NCBI RefSeq assembly: GCF_002099195.1
Contig: NZ_NBYX01000005.1
Coordinates: 310,001 to 374,000 of the forward strand
DNA length: 64,000 bases
Reading direction: 5' to 3'
DNA from: Burkholderia puraquae
Lineage (GTDB): Bacteria > Pseudomonadota > Gammaproteobacteria > Burkholderiales > Burkholderiaceae
Every line of letters starts with the position of its first letter. The first letter of the stretch is position 1. The position numbers and the translations under genes were made by a program. Below are positions 1-8,064 of this stretch, piece after piece. The notes below the pieces were generated by a model. It was given only the letters and a program-made list of their open reading frames with translations, ran no database searches and was not told the DNA's origin.

Positions 1-119
1 GCGCGGCCCAGCTTGAAGAACGATACGAGCCCCGCGAGCGAAATCAGGCAGATCAGGAACAGCGTGATCGCGCGCTCGCGCACGGCGAGTGCCGACAGGT
101 TGAATCGGCGTTCGCTCAC
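1..119 (-). CDS. RND efflux inner-membrane pump, N-terminal fragment (runs off the window)
   Basis: Reading leftward from a GTG at 119, the first 39 codons encode a short polar stretch (SERRFNLSALAVRER) followed by a hydrophobic helix (AITLFLICLISLAGLVSFF), which is the typical cytoplasmic N-terminus and first membrane segment of AcrB-type proton-driven pumps. The start codon overlaps the stop of the adaptor gene as GTGA (116-119), so the two are translationally coupled. The body of the pump lies outside the window, so substrate class cannot be judged. The identification rests on this short fragment plus the adjacent adaptor, TetR and outer-membrane genes. Confidence 0.8.
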   Translation of the reverse strand, partial: MSERRFNLSALAVRERAITLFLICLISLAGLVSFFKLGR

Positions 120-1240
120 GGCCGTGCTCCTTCGCTCGCGACCGCGATGGCCTGCGCGGACACGCGGACCGGTTCGCCTTCGCGCAACAGCTGTGCGCCG
201 AGCGCGACGATGCGCTCGCCTTGCTTCAGTGCGCCGTTGCCGGCCACGCGCGCGCTATCGTCGTCCAGATGCTCGACCTTGACCGGCCGCCACGCCACCT
301 TCGCGGGATCGCCGGCAACGACCCACACGCCGGGCCCTTTGCCCGTGTCCAGCAGTGCGCCGATCGGTACCTGCAGGCCGGCTTCCTGCGCCGAGTGCGC
401 GTCGTCCGGGATCCGGATCGTGACGGTCGCACCCAGCGGTGCGTCGGCCAGCGCACCCTGCAGCACATAGCGTGCTTCGAACGTGCGCGTTCTCGCATCC
501 GCGGTGTCGGAAAGCTGGCGCAGCGTCGCGGGGACGCTTACGCCCTGCGTGCCGAACAGCTCGGCCTGCGCGACCGACCCGGCCGCCGGGCGCAGGGTTT
601 CGGGCAGCTGGATCACGGCCTCGCGGCTGCCGGCGCGCGCGAGCCGCACCACCGGCTGGCCCGCGCTGACGACCTGACCGGGCTCCGCGAGCGTTTCCAT
701 GACCACGCCGTCGCTGTCCGCGACGAGTTCCGCATAGCCGGTCGCATTGCGCGCGACGCCGGCGTCGGCCTCGGCGGCGCTCAGCTGCGCTTTCGCGGCA
801 TCGGCCGCCGCCTTGATCTGGTCGTAGGCCGATGCCGATATCGCGCCGGTGCCGCGCAGGTCGCGGTAGCGGGCTTCGTCTTCGGCGGTCTGCCGCGCGC
901 GTGCCCGCGCGGCGGCGACGGCCTCGTCGCGTGCGCGCGCCGCCAGCTTCAGGTCGACGGGGTCCAATCGCATCAGCGGCTGGCCGCGCCGGACGGCTTG
1001 TCCGGTATCGACGAGCCGCTCCAGCACCTTGCCGGACACCCGGAACCCGAGGTCGCTCTGCACGCGTGCGGCGACGGTTCCGGTAAACGAGCGGGACGCG
1101 GGAACGGCCGCCTGCACGACGGCGGTACGCACCAGCGGCGCCTCCGTGCGCGGATCGGAAGGCACTTTTCCGCTGCAGGCGGCTAGCGCGAGGGGGAGTG
1201 CGGAAGCGACTACGAGGAGAGCGAGGCGACGCCGAACCAT
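116..1240 (-). CDS. RND efflux periplasmic adaptor lipoprotein
   Basis: This 374-residue protein is a membrane-fusion (HlyD/AcrA family) subunit that links an inner-membrane RND pump to an outer-membrane channel. It opens with a lipoprotein signal (hydrophobic run ending LALAAC, acylated Cys about residue 22). A first biotinyl-lipoyl half (GFRVSGKVLERLVDTGQAV) is followed by an alanine-rich alpha-helical hairpin with coiled-coil character, the second lipoyl half (DGVVMETLAEPGQVVSAGQ) and beta-barrel domains. It is followed by the pump gene with a 4-base overlap. The palindrome at 1286-1309, 46 bases before its start, probably lets the neighbouring TetR protein repress it. The exact pump family and drug range cannot be told. 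Confidence 0.9.
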   Translation of the reverse strand: MVRRRLALLVVASALPLALAACSGKVPSDPRTEAPLVRTAVVQAAVPASRSFTGTVAARVQSDLGFRVSGKVLERLVDTGQAVRRGQPLMRLDPVDLKLAARARDEAVAAARARARQTAEDEARYRDLRGTGAISASAYDQIKAAADAAKAQLSAAEADAGVARNATGYAELVADSDGVVMETLAEPGQVVSAGQPVVRLARAGSREAVIQLPETLRPAAGSVAQAELFGTQGVSVPATLRQLSDTADARTRTFEARYVLQGALADAPLGATVTIRIPDDAHSAQEAGLQVPIGALLDTGKGPGVWVVAGDPAKVAWRPVKVEHLDDDSARVAGNGALKQGERIVALGAQLLREGEPVRVSAQAIAVASEGARP

Positions 1241-1285
1241 GAAAGACCCAGTGACGAAGTAATCGGGGCTTTCATTGTGTATCTA

Positions 1286-1309
1286 GTGACCAATATAGTC
1301 AATAGTCAC
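1286..1309. promoter_or_regulatory. Candidate TetR operator 1, upstream of the efflux adaptor gene
   Basis: A 24-bp imperfect palindrome with outer arms GTGAC and GTCAC lies between the tetR stop and the adaptor start. It has the same length, the same end bases and the same central spacing as the site at 1970-1993 on the other side of tetR. Two such sites in the only two control regions of the module are best explained as binding sites for the TetR protein encoded between them. Binding itself is inferred. Confidence 0.65.
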
Positions 1310-1322
1310 AAGCGGTGACACA

Positions 1323-1940
1323 TCAGGGCGCGAGGCTACGGAGGACGAGGCTGGACAGTTGAGCGGGCGCGGCGTCGGTCGTGTCGAGGTTGTACTGCAG
1401 CAGCAGCGGATTCAGGTAGGGACGCATCACCAGGTAGACCGCCGTCGCGGTTTCGTCCAGCGGCGTCTTGCGTTCGAACTCGCCGTTTTGCCGGCCTTCC
1501 TGCAGCACGTCCTGCAGCAGCTTCTGCACGCGCGCTTCGTAGGCCTGCACCGACTGCCAGTTTCCGGTGGCGGCAGACGCCGCGATGTCGTACAGCTTGC
1601 GGTCGCGGAAGAACAGCCGAAGGCTCGCTTCGGTAAAGACCTTGAACATCCGTCGCAGCTTCTCGGTGGGCAGATCGGCCTCGGCGACGGCCGCGCGCAC
1701 GTCCGTTTCGATCTCGTGCAGACAGTTCGCGCAGATCATTTCGCCGATCGCCTGTTTCGACTCGAAGAATTTGTAGATGTAGGCCTTCGAGAAGCCGATC
1801 GCCTTCGCGAGGTCGGACACGGTCGTCTTTTCATAGCCGTACCGGCTGAAGTGCTCGGTCGCGGCGGCCACGATCTGGTCCCGGACATCGTGGTCGGCCG
1901 GACCGCGCGCGGGGGCCAGGGAAGGGGCGGTTTTTTTCAT
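1323..1940 (-). CDS. TetR-family transcriptional repressor of the efflux module
   Basis: The 205-residue protein has an N-terminal TetR helix-turn-helix (about residues 20-65; AATEHFSRYGYEKTTVSDLA, then GFSKAYIYKFFESKQAI) and a helical C-terminal ligand domain of usual length. Members of the family bind palindromes as dimers and let go when they bind a small molecule, often a pump substrate. It lies between the adaptor gene (downstream, same strand) and the outer-membrane channel gene (divergent). A 24-bp palindrome sits on each side, so it most likely controls both transcription units and itself. Its ligand is unknown. Confidence 0.9.
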   Translation of the reverse strand: MKKTAPSLAPARGPADHDVRDQIVAAATEHFSRYGYEKTTVSDLAKAIGFSKAYIYKFFESKQAIGEMICANCLHEIETDVRAAVAEADLPTEKLRRMFKVFTEASLRLFFRDRKLYDIAASAATGNWQSVQAYEARVQKLLQDVLQEGRQNGEFERKTPLDETATAVYLVMRPYLNPLLLQYNLDTTDAAPAQLSSLVLRSLAP

Positions 1941-1969
1941 GGGCTGCAGCTGGCGGGAATGGACAACGA

Positions 1970-1993
1970 GTGACTATTTGGTATTATAGTCAC
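1970..1993. promoter_or_regulatory. Candidate TetR operator 2, between tetR and the outer-membrane channel gene
   Basis: This 24-bp palindrome has perfect 8-bp arms (GTGACTAT and ATAGTCAC) around an 8-bp centre. It lies 29 bases before tetR and 24 bases before the ATG at 2018 of the outer-membrane gene, so a bound repressor would block both promoters. The site covers the GTG at 1970 that could otherwise extend the outer-membrane gene, which supports 2018 as the real start. Confidence 0.7.
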
Positions 1994-2017
1994 CAACGGA
2001 TTCTTGCGAATACCCTC

Positions 2018-3478
2018 ATGCTACCCAAACCTCTCGTTGCCGCGGTTCTTGCCGCCATTCTGTCGGCGGGGTGTGCCGTCGGTCCCGACTACGTGCGGCC
2101 GGACGTGGCGATGCCGCAGCGGTTCCAGGGCCAGAGCGCCGTGGACCAGCGCGACGCGGCTGCCGAAGCCGACCTCGCGACCTGGTGGACGGGCTTCGGC
2201 GATCCGCAACTGACGGAATACATCACGCTGGCGCTCGCGCAGAACCTCGATCTTGCGCAGGCCGCGGCGCGGGTCGCGCAAGCGCGCGCCGGGCTCGGTG
2301 CGGCGAATGCGGCGCTGCTGCCGTCGGGCAATGTGAGCGGCCAGGCTGCGCGCGTCTACCAGTCGGTCGAAACGCCGTTGGGACGCGTGTTGAATTCGAC
2401 ACCCGGATTCGACCGTCATGGCAACGACTATGAGGCCGATTTCAACGCGAGCTGGGAACTGGACGTATTCGGCGGATTGCGCCGCGGCCGCGAAGCGGCG
2501 CTCGCCGACTATCAGGCGTCCGAGGCGGCGGCGGTCGCGACGCGGCTCGCCGTCGCCGCGCAAACCGCGGACACCTACATCACGATTCGCGGATTGCAGG
2601 GCCGGCTCGCTGTCGCGCGGCACCAGGTGCGGACCGAGCAGGATCTGCTGTCGACCATCAATCTGCTCTATGGAAAGGGCCTCGCGGCGGAGCTTCAGGT
2701 CAGGCAGGCCGAAGGCGCGCTCGCGCAGGTTCGCGCCACGGTGCCGGTGCTCGAAGCGGCGCTGGACGCGGCGATGAATGCGCTCGACGTGATGCTCGGC
2801 TCGCAGCCCGGCACGCATCGCGCGGAACTGATCGCCGGCGGCGACGTTCCGGTTGCGCCCCGGATCGCGGCGACGGGCACGCCCGGCGAACTGCTCCGGC
2901 GCCGGCCGGACCTGATCGTCGCCGAGCGGCGCGTGGCGGCGTCGAACGCGCGCATCGGCGTGGCCATCGCCGAGTATTACCCGAAGTTCTCGCTGAGCGG
3001 ACTGATCGGCAGCGCGACGACGATGGGCGCAGGGAATCTGTTTGCCGGCGGCGCGAACCAGGCTGCGGGCGTGCTCGGCCTGCGCTGGCGCCTGTTCGAC
3101 TTCGGCCGGATCAATGCGCAGATCGCGCAGGCCAAAGGGCAGGATGCCGAAATGCTGGCCGCGTATCGGCTCGCGGCGCTGCACGCGACCGAGGACGTCG
3201 AGAATGCGTTTTCGGCGCTCGTCAAGCGTGACGAGCAGGCAGCTGTTCTTGCCGATGGCGTGAGTTCGCTTGGCCGCGCGCGGGCCGCTTCGTTCGCGGC
3301 GTACCAGAAGGGCGTCGTGAGCCTGATCGAAGTGTTGCAGGCCGACGAAAACCTGCTGCGCGCATCGGACGAGCGCGTGCAGGCGCAGACCGAATCCGCA
3401 CGCGCGGCGGTCGCCGCGTTCAAGGCGCTCGGCGGCGGCTGGCAAGTGCCGGAATCCCAAGCGATTGTGAGTCGATAG
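2018..3478 (+). CDS. Outer-membrane efflux channel lipoprotein (NodT/OprM type)
   Basis: The 486-residue product is the outer-membrane factor of the tripartite pump. It carries a lipoprotein signal peptide ending LSAGC, followed by AVGPDYVRP, the standard mature start of this family. Two repeated outer-membrane-efflux-protein halves follow (about residues 65-255 and 265-455), the second containing RRRPDLIVAERRVAASNARIG, a strongly conserved motif. The in-frame GTG at 1970 was rejected because it lies inside the operator and would place extra residues before the signal peptide. The gene is divergent from tetR and the rest of the pump, so TetR probably balances channel and pump production. Confidence 0.93.
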   Translation: MLPKPLVAAVLAAILSAGCAVGPDYVRPDVAMPQRFQGQSAVDQRDAAAEADLATWWTGFGDPQLTEYITLALAQNLDLAQAAARVAQARAGLGAANAALLPSGNVSGQAARVYQSVETPLGRVLNSTPGFDRHGNDYEADFNASWELDVFGGLRRGREAALADYQASEAAAVATRLAVAAQTADTYITIRGLQGRLAVARHQVRTEQDLLSTINLLYGKGLAAELQVRQAEGALAQVRATVPVLEAALDAAMNALDVMLGSQPGTHRAELIAGGDVPVAPRIAATGTPGELLRRRPDLIVAERRVAASNARIGVAIAEYYPKFSLSGLIGSATTMGAGNLFAGGANQAAGVLGLRWRLFDFGRINAQIAQAKGQDAEMLAAYRLAALHATEDVENAFSALVKRDEQAAVLADGVSSLGRARAASFAAYQKGVVSLIEVLQADENLLRASDERVQAQTESARAAVAAFKALGGGWQVPESQAIVSR

Positions 3479-3610
3479 CGTCCTGTCCCGTCGATTCGAC
3501 TGCTCGGCGCGGTTTCCGTCAGGTAAGCAGATCGCACACGAAAATGCGTGCCGTGTGTAATATCGTGTTCACCTTTCACATAAGAAGCACAATTACGCCG
3601 AAGGCCGCCA

Positions 3611-3910
3611 ATGCAAAACACCATTCGTATGCCGACTTCCATTTTGGCGCTCATGCTGGCCGTGCCGGCATTTGCGTCGACGCCGGCCGACAACATTGCA
3701 TGGAGCGCCAAACCCGTGCAGACGGTTGCATCGTCGTCGCCGTCGGCGTGCTCTGCGTACTCGGGGCGGGTGATGTCGAGCGGCGAGTCGTTCTCCACGG
3801 AAAACGTGCTGAAAGCAGTCGGCACGTCGCTGGCCGCCGCCGCGCTGGGCGCCGTCACGGGCGGATATCAGGGCGCAGCCCCCAATCCGTGCCCGCACCC
3901 GGGCCTGTGA
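3611..3910 (+). CDS. Small exported protein of unknown function
   Basis: The 99-residue reading frame starts with a convincing signal peptide (SILALMLAVPAFA, cleavage near residue 24). The mature part has a glycine/alanine-rich hydrophobic patch (SLAAAALGAVTGG) like glycine-zipper segments of small envelope proteins, and two cysteines, one near the start and one near the end. No family is recognised. The ribosome site is weak, and the frame could be spurious; the signal peptide is the main support. It stands alone between the efflux channel gene and a convergent small membrane protein. Confidence 0.5.
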   Translation: MQNTIRMPTSILALMLAVPAFASTPADNIAWSAKPVQTVASSSPSACSAYSGRVMSSGESFSTENVLKAVGTSLAAAALGAVTGGYQGAAPNPCPHPGL

Positions 3911-4014
3911 CCGGCCCGCAAGCGAACCGCGGGGATCCCTGCTTCATCCGAAACAAACTCGCCACCCGGCGCCGCGCGTCTCCCGACCGCGGCGCTTCGT
4001 CATTTCAGGCAGGC

Positions 4015-4245
4015 TTATTCCCAGAAACTCCGGATCGCGACCGCCACGATCACCGGCACCGAGAACACCAGCGGGATCGCGAAATACTGTGCTTCGCGAT
4101 CGACGACCCAGCTATAGATTACCCACGCCGCGCCGATCGCGAACGTGATGAGGCCGACCGTCACGGCGGCGATGTTCAGGGCCAGCTTCGAGGGCTGGCG
4201 GCGCGTCTTGGGATCGTCGTTGTTATCGCGCGGGGACGATTTCAT
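4015..4245 (-). CDS. Small inner-membrane protein, two predicted helices
   Basis: The 76-residue product has a basic, polar N-terminus (about 20 residues with several Arg and Lys) and then two hydrophobic segments, about residues 22-45 and 55-73, joined by a short charged loop (DREAQ). It is probably an inner-membrane protein with its N-terminus in the cytoplasm. No function or family is recognised. It is convergent with the small exported protein and lies downstream of the deacetylase gene on the same strand, separated by a hairpin at 4318-4337. Confidence 0.6.
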   Translation of the reverse strand: MKSSPRDNNDDPKTRRQPSKLALNIAAVTVGLITFAIGAAWVIYSWVVDREAQYFAIPLVFSVPVIVAVAIRSFWE

Positions 4246-4317
4246 CGGAAGAGTGCGGCTTCGGGCCGGAACGGGGATAAAAGCACAGGAAACCCCATCC
4301 GCGCCGATCGCGCAAGA

Positions 4318-4337
4318 GGGCCGGCGCAGGCCGGCCC
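4318..4337 (-). terminator. Hairpin after the deacetylase gene, possible terminator
   Basis: A perfect 8-bp GC stem (GGGCCGGC / GCCGGCCC) with a 4-base loop lies 22 bases after the stop codon at 4360. On the minus strand it is followed only by CTCTTG, not a full run of T, so it is a weak intrinsic terminator at best. Confidence 0.45.
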
Positions 4338-4359
4338 CCGTAGCATCCGCCAGCGCGCA

Positions 4360-5469
4360 TTACAGCCCGAATGACGCGGCCAGTTCGTCGAGCAGCTCGC
4401 GCTGGAACGCGACGAACCGCTCGCTCGGCTGCTGCGCGATCGCGAGGTCGAGCATCGGATCGGCGACGCCGGTGCGAGCACCGGCCAGTTCCTCGACGAT
4501 CGCCAGCCCGCAGAACGGCACGTACGCCTCCGAATAGCCGCCTTCGTGAACGATCACGAGCCGCCCGCCGCAATGGCGCTGCGCGGCCTCCTTCACCGCA
4601 CGCGTCATGAACCGGTAGCTGTCGGTATGCAGTTGCATGCGCGCGAGCGGATCGACCGCGCTTGCGTCGAGGCCGCTCGCGACGACGATCAGCTCGGGCC
4701 GGAAGCGCTCCAGCGCCGGCAGCACGATCCGCTCGAACGCATAGCGATACGCATCGTCGCCGCTGCCCGCAAGCAGCGGCACGTTCAGGTTCGCACCGAC
4801 GCCCGCGCCTTCGCCGCGATCGTCCGCGCCGCTGTAGCCGGGCGGGAAGCAGCGATCCTGGTGCAGCGAGATCGTCAGCGTGTCCGGATCGTCGTAGTAG
4901 ATCGACTGCGTGCCGTTGCCGTGATGCACGTCCCAGTCGATCACCGCGACGCGCTCGATGCCGTGTTTCGCACGGGCGGCCTCGATCGCAATCGGGATGT
5001 TCGCCAGCAGGCAGAAGCCCATCGGGCGGTCGCGCAGGCAGTGATGGCCGGGCGGCCGCGACAGCGAGAACGCGTTCGCCGCACGTTCGCCGAGGACCAT
5101 ATCGACGGCTGCGATCGCAAGGCCGGCCGACAGCGCGGCGATCTCGTAGCTGCCCGTGCCGAACGGCGCGAGATCGCCGAGGTCGCCGCCGTTCGCATCG
5201 CTGAGTGCGCGGAACGCATCGAGATAGTGCGCAGGATGAATGCGCAGCAGGTCGGCGGTCGAGGCCGGCTCGGCGCTACGCAGCTCGAGCTGCGCGGCCA
5301 GGCCCGAGGCCTGCACGAGCGACAGGAAGCGGCGCTTCGAATCGGGCGATTCCGCGTAGCCCGCGCTCGACGGCGGCTGGACCCAGCCGCCGACCGGGAA
5401 GAACAGCGCGTGCGTGCCGCCGGTATGCCAGAAGGTGCGTTCGTCGGTGAAGAAGGCAGTGCGATTCAT
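4360..5469 (-). CDS. Histone-deacetylase-family zinc amidohydrolase (acetylpolyamine deacetylase-like)
   Basis: This 369-residue enzyme belongs to the class II HDAC/acetylpolyamine amidohydrolase superfamily, which removes acetyl groups from acetyl-lysine-like or acetylpolyamine amines. The paired catalytic histidines are in RPPGHHC (His142, His143). The zinc ligands are Asp180 and His182 in DWDVHHGNGT and Asp268 in SGLDAS, and EGGY supplies the usual catalytic tyrosine. It is the last gene of a porin-MFS-deacetylase operon, 16 bases after the MFS stop. That context suggests it works on an imported acetylated amine rather than on protein. No signal peptide is present, so it is cytoplasmic. 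The real substrate is not shown by the sequence. Confidence 0.88.
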   Translation of the reverse strand: MNRTAFFTDERTFWHTGGTHALFFPVGGWVQPPSSAGYAESPDSKRRFLSLVQASGLAAQLELRSAEPASTADLLRIHPAHYLDAFRALSDANGGDLGDLAPFGTGSYEIAALSAGLAIAAVDMVLGERAANAFSLSRPPGHHCLRDRPMGFCLLANIPIAIEAARAKHGIERVAVIDWDVHHGNGTQSIYYDDPDTLTISLHQDRCFPPGYSGADDRGEGAGVGANLNVPLLAGSGDDAYRYAFERIVLPALERFRPELIVVASGLDASAVDPLARMQLHTDSYRFMTRAVKEAAQRHCGGRLVIVHEGGYSEAYVPFCGLAIVEELAGARTGVADPMLDLAIAQQPSERFVAFQRELLDELAASFGL

Positions 5470-5485
5470 GGATGTGCGTGACCTG

Positions 5486-6694
5486 TCACGGTTGGGAGGA
5501 AACGGAAGGGCGCGTGCGGCGATCGATGTGACGCAGCGCGGCGAACGACACGATCGCGACGGCGGTCGCGGCCGCGAACAGCACGCGCATCGTGCCGCCG
5601 GCGTCGAGCATCAGCCCGGCGAGCAGCGGGCCGGCCGCGAGGCCGGCGCCGATCACGAAATTGAGCGTGGCGACGAGGCGGCCCGACGTGTCGATCTGCG
5701 CGACGGTCGCGAGGATGAACGGCAGTACGAACGTCCACGCGAACTTGAACGCGAAGATTGCCGCGCTGTAGCCAATGGCGTGCCGCATCACGGCAAGCGC
5801 GACGAGCGAGGCCGCCAGCAGGGCGTAACCGGCCGCCAGCATCGCGCGCCGCGCGAGCCGGCCGCCCGCGCACGACGCGAGTGCCGCGCCGGCGATGCCC
5901 ATCACGCTTGCGATCGCGAGGACGTTGCCGGTCGACTGCGGATCGAGCCCGGCTTCGGTTGCGGCACGGCTTGCGAACGTCCACACGCTGCCGATCGCGA
6001 GATAGAACGTCAGCACCGCGCCGATCGCGAGCACGACGGAGCGTTGCGACGTATGCGCTGCCGCGCCGCGCGCATTTTGCGCGGGCGCGGTTCGCGCGCC
6101 CGGCGATGAAGGAAAGCCGCGCGACAGCGGCGCCGCGAGCAGCGCGAGCGCGGCGAGCGCGACATACAACGCGCGCAGCCCGAACGCCGCGAACACATGC
6201 GGCAGTACGAACAGGCCGATCGCGCCCGCGATCAACTGGCCGACAACCCACAGGCCGTACACGCGGTCGCTGTTCTCGCTCGTCGCGGCGCTCGTCATGC
6301 AGAGCACCATCAGCGAACCGCCGCCGAGCGCGGTGACGGCGCGTAGCGCGAGCAGCACCGCGAAGCCCGGCATCCACAGCGCGGTCAGCAGGTTGCCCGC
6401 GCCGAACAGCGCGATGGCGAACGCGGCGACGCGGCGCGCGTCGACCCGGCCGAGCCACAGGTACGACGGCACGGTCGCGAGGCTGAACGCGCCGAGTTCG
6501 ACGAAGAAGTAGGTGCCGATCTGCGATGCGGACAGCCCGAGCTGCGTCGCGAGCTGGCCGGCGACGGCGGGTGCCACGAGCAGCAGCAGCGGCGTGATGG
6601 CCGCGAACACGACGAGCGCGACGAGCGTCGAGCGTGCGAAGGTCGATGCGCGATCGTCGGGCGGGAGTGCGGCATCCGGGGACAGGGTTTTCAT
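5486..6694 (-). CDS. Major facilitator superfamily transporter
   Basis: The 402-residue protein has the hydrophobicity pattern of about 12 membrane helices in two halves, with a polar N-terminus and a central loop rich in Pro, Arg and Ala (about residues 190-215). It contains the expected loop 2-3 region (YLWLGRVDARRVA), close to the MFS signature. It sits between a porin and an HDAC-like deacetylase, 21 and 16 bases away, so the three are one operon. Import of the deacetylase substrate is a reasonable guess, but export cannot be excluded because the family contains both types. Confidence 0.85.
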   Translation of the reverse strand: MKTLSPDAALPPDDRASTFARSTLVALVVFAAITPLLLLVAPAVAGQLATQLGLSASQIGTYFFVELGAFSLATVPSYLWLGRVDARRVAAFAIALFGAGNLLTALWMPGFAVLLALRAVTALGGGSLMVLCMTSAATSENSDRVYGLWVVGQLIAGAIGLFVLPHVFAAFGLRALYVALAALALLAAPLSRGFPSSPGARTAPAQNARGAAAHTSQRSVVLAIGAVLTFYLAIGSVWTFASRAATEAGLDPQSTGNVLAIASVMGIAGAALASCAGGRLARRAMLAAGYALLAASLVALAVMRHAIGYSAAIFAFKFAWTFVLPFILATVAQIDTSGRLVATLNFVIGAGLAAGPLLAGLMLDAGGTMRVLFAAATAVAIVSFAALRHIDRRTRPSVSSQP

Positions 6695-6715
6695 GGCGGG
6701 ATCTCGTGGGAGGAG

Positions 6716-7762
6716 TCAGAACAGGTGGTACATGCCGACCATCGCGCCGAACTGCGATGCGCCGGCGAGCGGCGTCGGGTCGTATTCGTAGACGGTCTGG
6801 GAACTCTGGCCGCTGTTGCGTGCGTAACCGAGGTTCACGTAGGCGACGGTGCGTTTCGACAGCGCATACGTGGTGCTCGCGATGAACAGCGTCGGGTGGC
6901 CGATTGCCGGCGTGCGCGAGTCGGTGTGGTAGACGCCCGCGTTCAGGCCGATCCCGTTCGATGTCAGGTAGCGCGCGCCGCCCCAGACGATCGTGCGCGC
7001 CGCGTCGAGGTCGCCGGTCAGGCGTTCGACACCCGCGTAGACGGTGAGCGGCAATGCGGCGAACGCATAGCGCGCGGCGAGCGTGCCGAGTTCGCGGCGG
7101 CGCGCCGACGTGTCGTCGGCCGCCGCAACGTCGCCGTGCGACTGATGCAGCACCGCGCCGACCGACAGGCCGTTGCTCGTGTACTGGCCGCCGAGTTCGA
7201 GCACGCGTCCGGCGCGCGTATTGCCGGCGACGCCGGACGTCGCGGCAAGCGCTTCGACATCGAAGCCGGCGAATGTCGGCGACTGGTACTTGACCGAGTG
7301 GTCGATGAAGTTCGCATTCATCGGCACGAGCACGCCCTGGCCGCTGTACGACGCATACCAGAGCGGGTCGTAGAACAGCGTCTTGTCGAACAGCACGCTG
7401 AACTGCCGGCCGAGCGTGACGGTGCCGACGGGCCCCGCGATGCCGACGTACGCGCCGCGGAAGAACGCATAGCCGGGCACGGTCGCGGTGCCGTCGTTGA
7501 GGTTGAGGCCCTGTTCGAGCTTGAACAGCGCCCGCCACCCGCCGCCGAGATCCTCGTGGCCCTTCAGCCCGATCTGCGAAGGCAGGATGCCGTAGTTCTG
7601 CAATTGCACGGCCGAGTGGCGCCCGTCGGCGTGCGTCAGGTATTGCACGCCGGCGTCGAGCGCGCCGTACAGCGTGAGGGTCGACTGCGCGTGCGCGGCG
7701 GCGCTGCATGCGGCAAGCGTCGCGACGGCCGCGGCCGTGCGGATGAAGCGGGGTTTCGTCAC
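6716..7762 (-). CDS. Gram-negative porin, Burkholderia general-diffusion type
   Basis: The 348-residue product is an outer-membrane beta-barrel porin. It has a signal peptide (AAAVATLAACSAAAHAQS), then STLTLYGALDAGVQYLTHAD, the usual first strand of betaproteobacterial porins, and ends in phenylalanine, as needed for barrel assembly. I chose the GTG at 7762 because GGAG lies 8 bases upstream and because any longer start would put about 75 unlikely residues before the signal peptide. It is the first gene of the porin-MFS-deacetylase operon and is divergent from a LuxR-type regulator, which probably controls it. Confidence 0.9.
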   Translation of the reverse strand: MTKPRFIRTAAAVATLAACSAAAHAQSTLTLYGALDAGVQYLTHADGRHSAVQLQNYGILPSQIGLKGHEDLGGGWRALFKLEQGLNLNDGTATVPGYAFFRGAYVGIAGPVGTVTLGRQFSVLFDKTLFYDPLWYASYSGQGVLVPMNANFIDHSVKYQSPTFAGFDVEALAATSGVAGNTRAGRVLELGGQYTSNGLSVGAVLHQSHGDVAAADDTSARRRELGTLAARYAFAALPLTVYAGVERLTGDLDAARTIVWGGARYLTSNGIGLNAGVYHTDSRTPAIGHPTLFIASTTYALSKRTVAYVNLGYARNSGQSSQTVYEYDPTPLAGASQFGAMVGMYHLF

Positions 7763-8064
7763 GTGGGGTTCTCCATGCCGTCCTGCATCGGTGTGTCGCT
7801 GGTGTTGTCGCGACGCAGTGTCCGCAGCGGGAAAACCTTCGAACAGTCGTACAGATGAACGGTGCGGAAAACCCGCGGTGCGCGGCATGCACGCGGCGCG
7901 CCGGCGTGGCGCGTCGTGCTGCGGGGCAGCAACGTGCCGCGCACCGTTCAAATGGATGGGGCTGGCGACCGTTCCGGCACCGTGGCCCGTCAAAAAAGCC
8001 GCTCGCTATAATCGGCCGGTGTCGTTGCGCACATCAGCAGCCCGATCGGGCAGGGGAGCGGAAG
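7763..8064. promoter_or_regulatory. Divergent control region between porin operon and LuxR regulator
   Basis: This 302-base gap holds an 11-bp perfect inverted repeat with widely spaced halves, TGAACGGTGCG at 7856-7866 and CGCACCGTTCA at 7940-7950, with centres 84 bp apart. A TATAAT at 8007-8012 is a good -10 element for the regulator gene, with no clear -35. I see no gene inside the gap. The repeats may be half-sites for the LuxR protein; that is inferred from position only. Confidence 0.5.

Noticed and set aside
5466..7892. An 808-residue minus-strand frame across the MFS and porin genes
   Set aside because: It is Arg-rich and runs through three real genes in another frame, a usual artefact of high-GC DNA.
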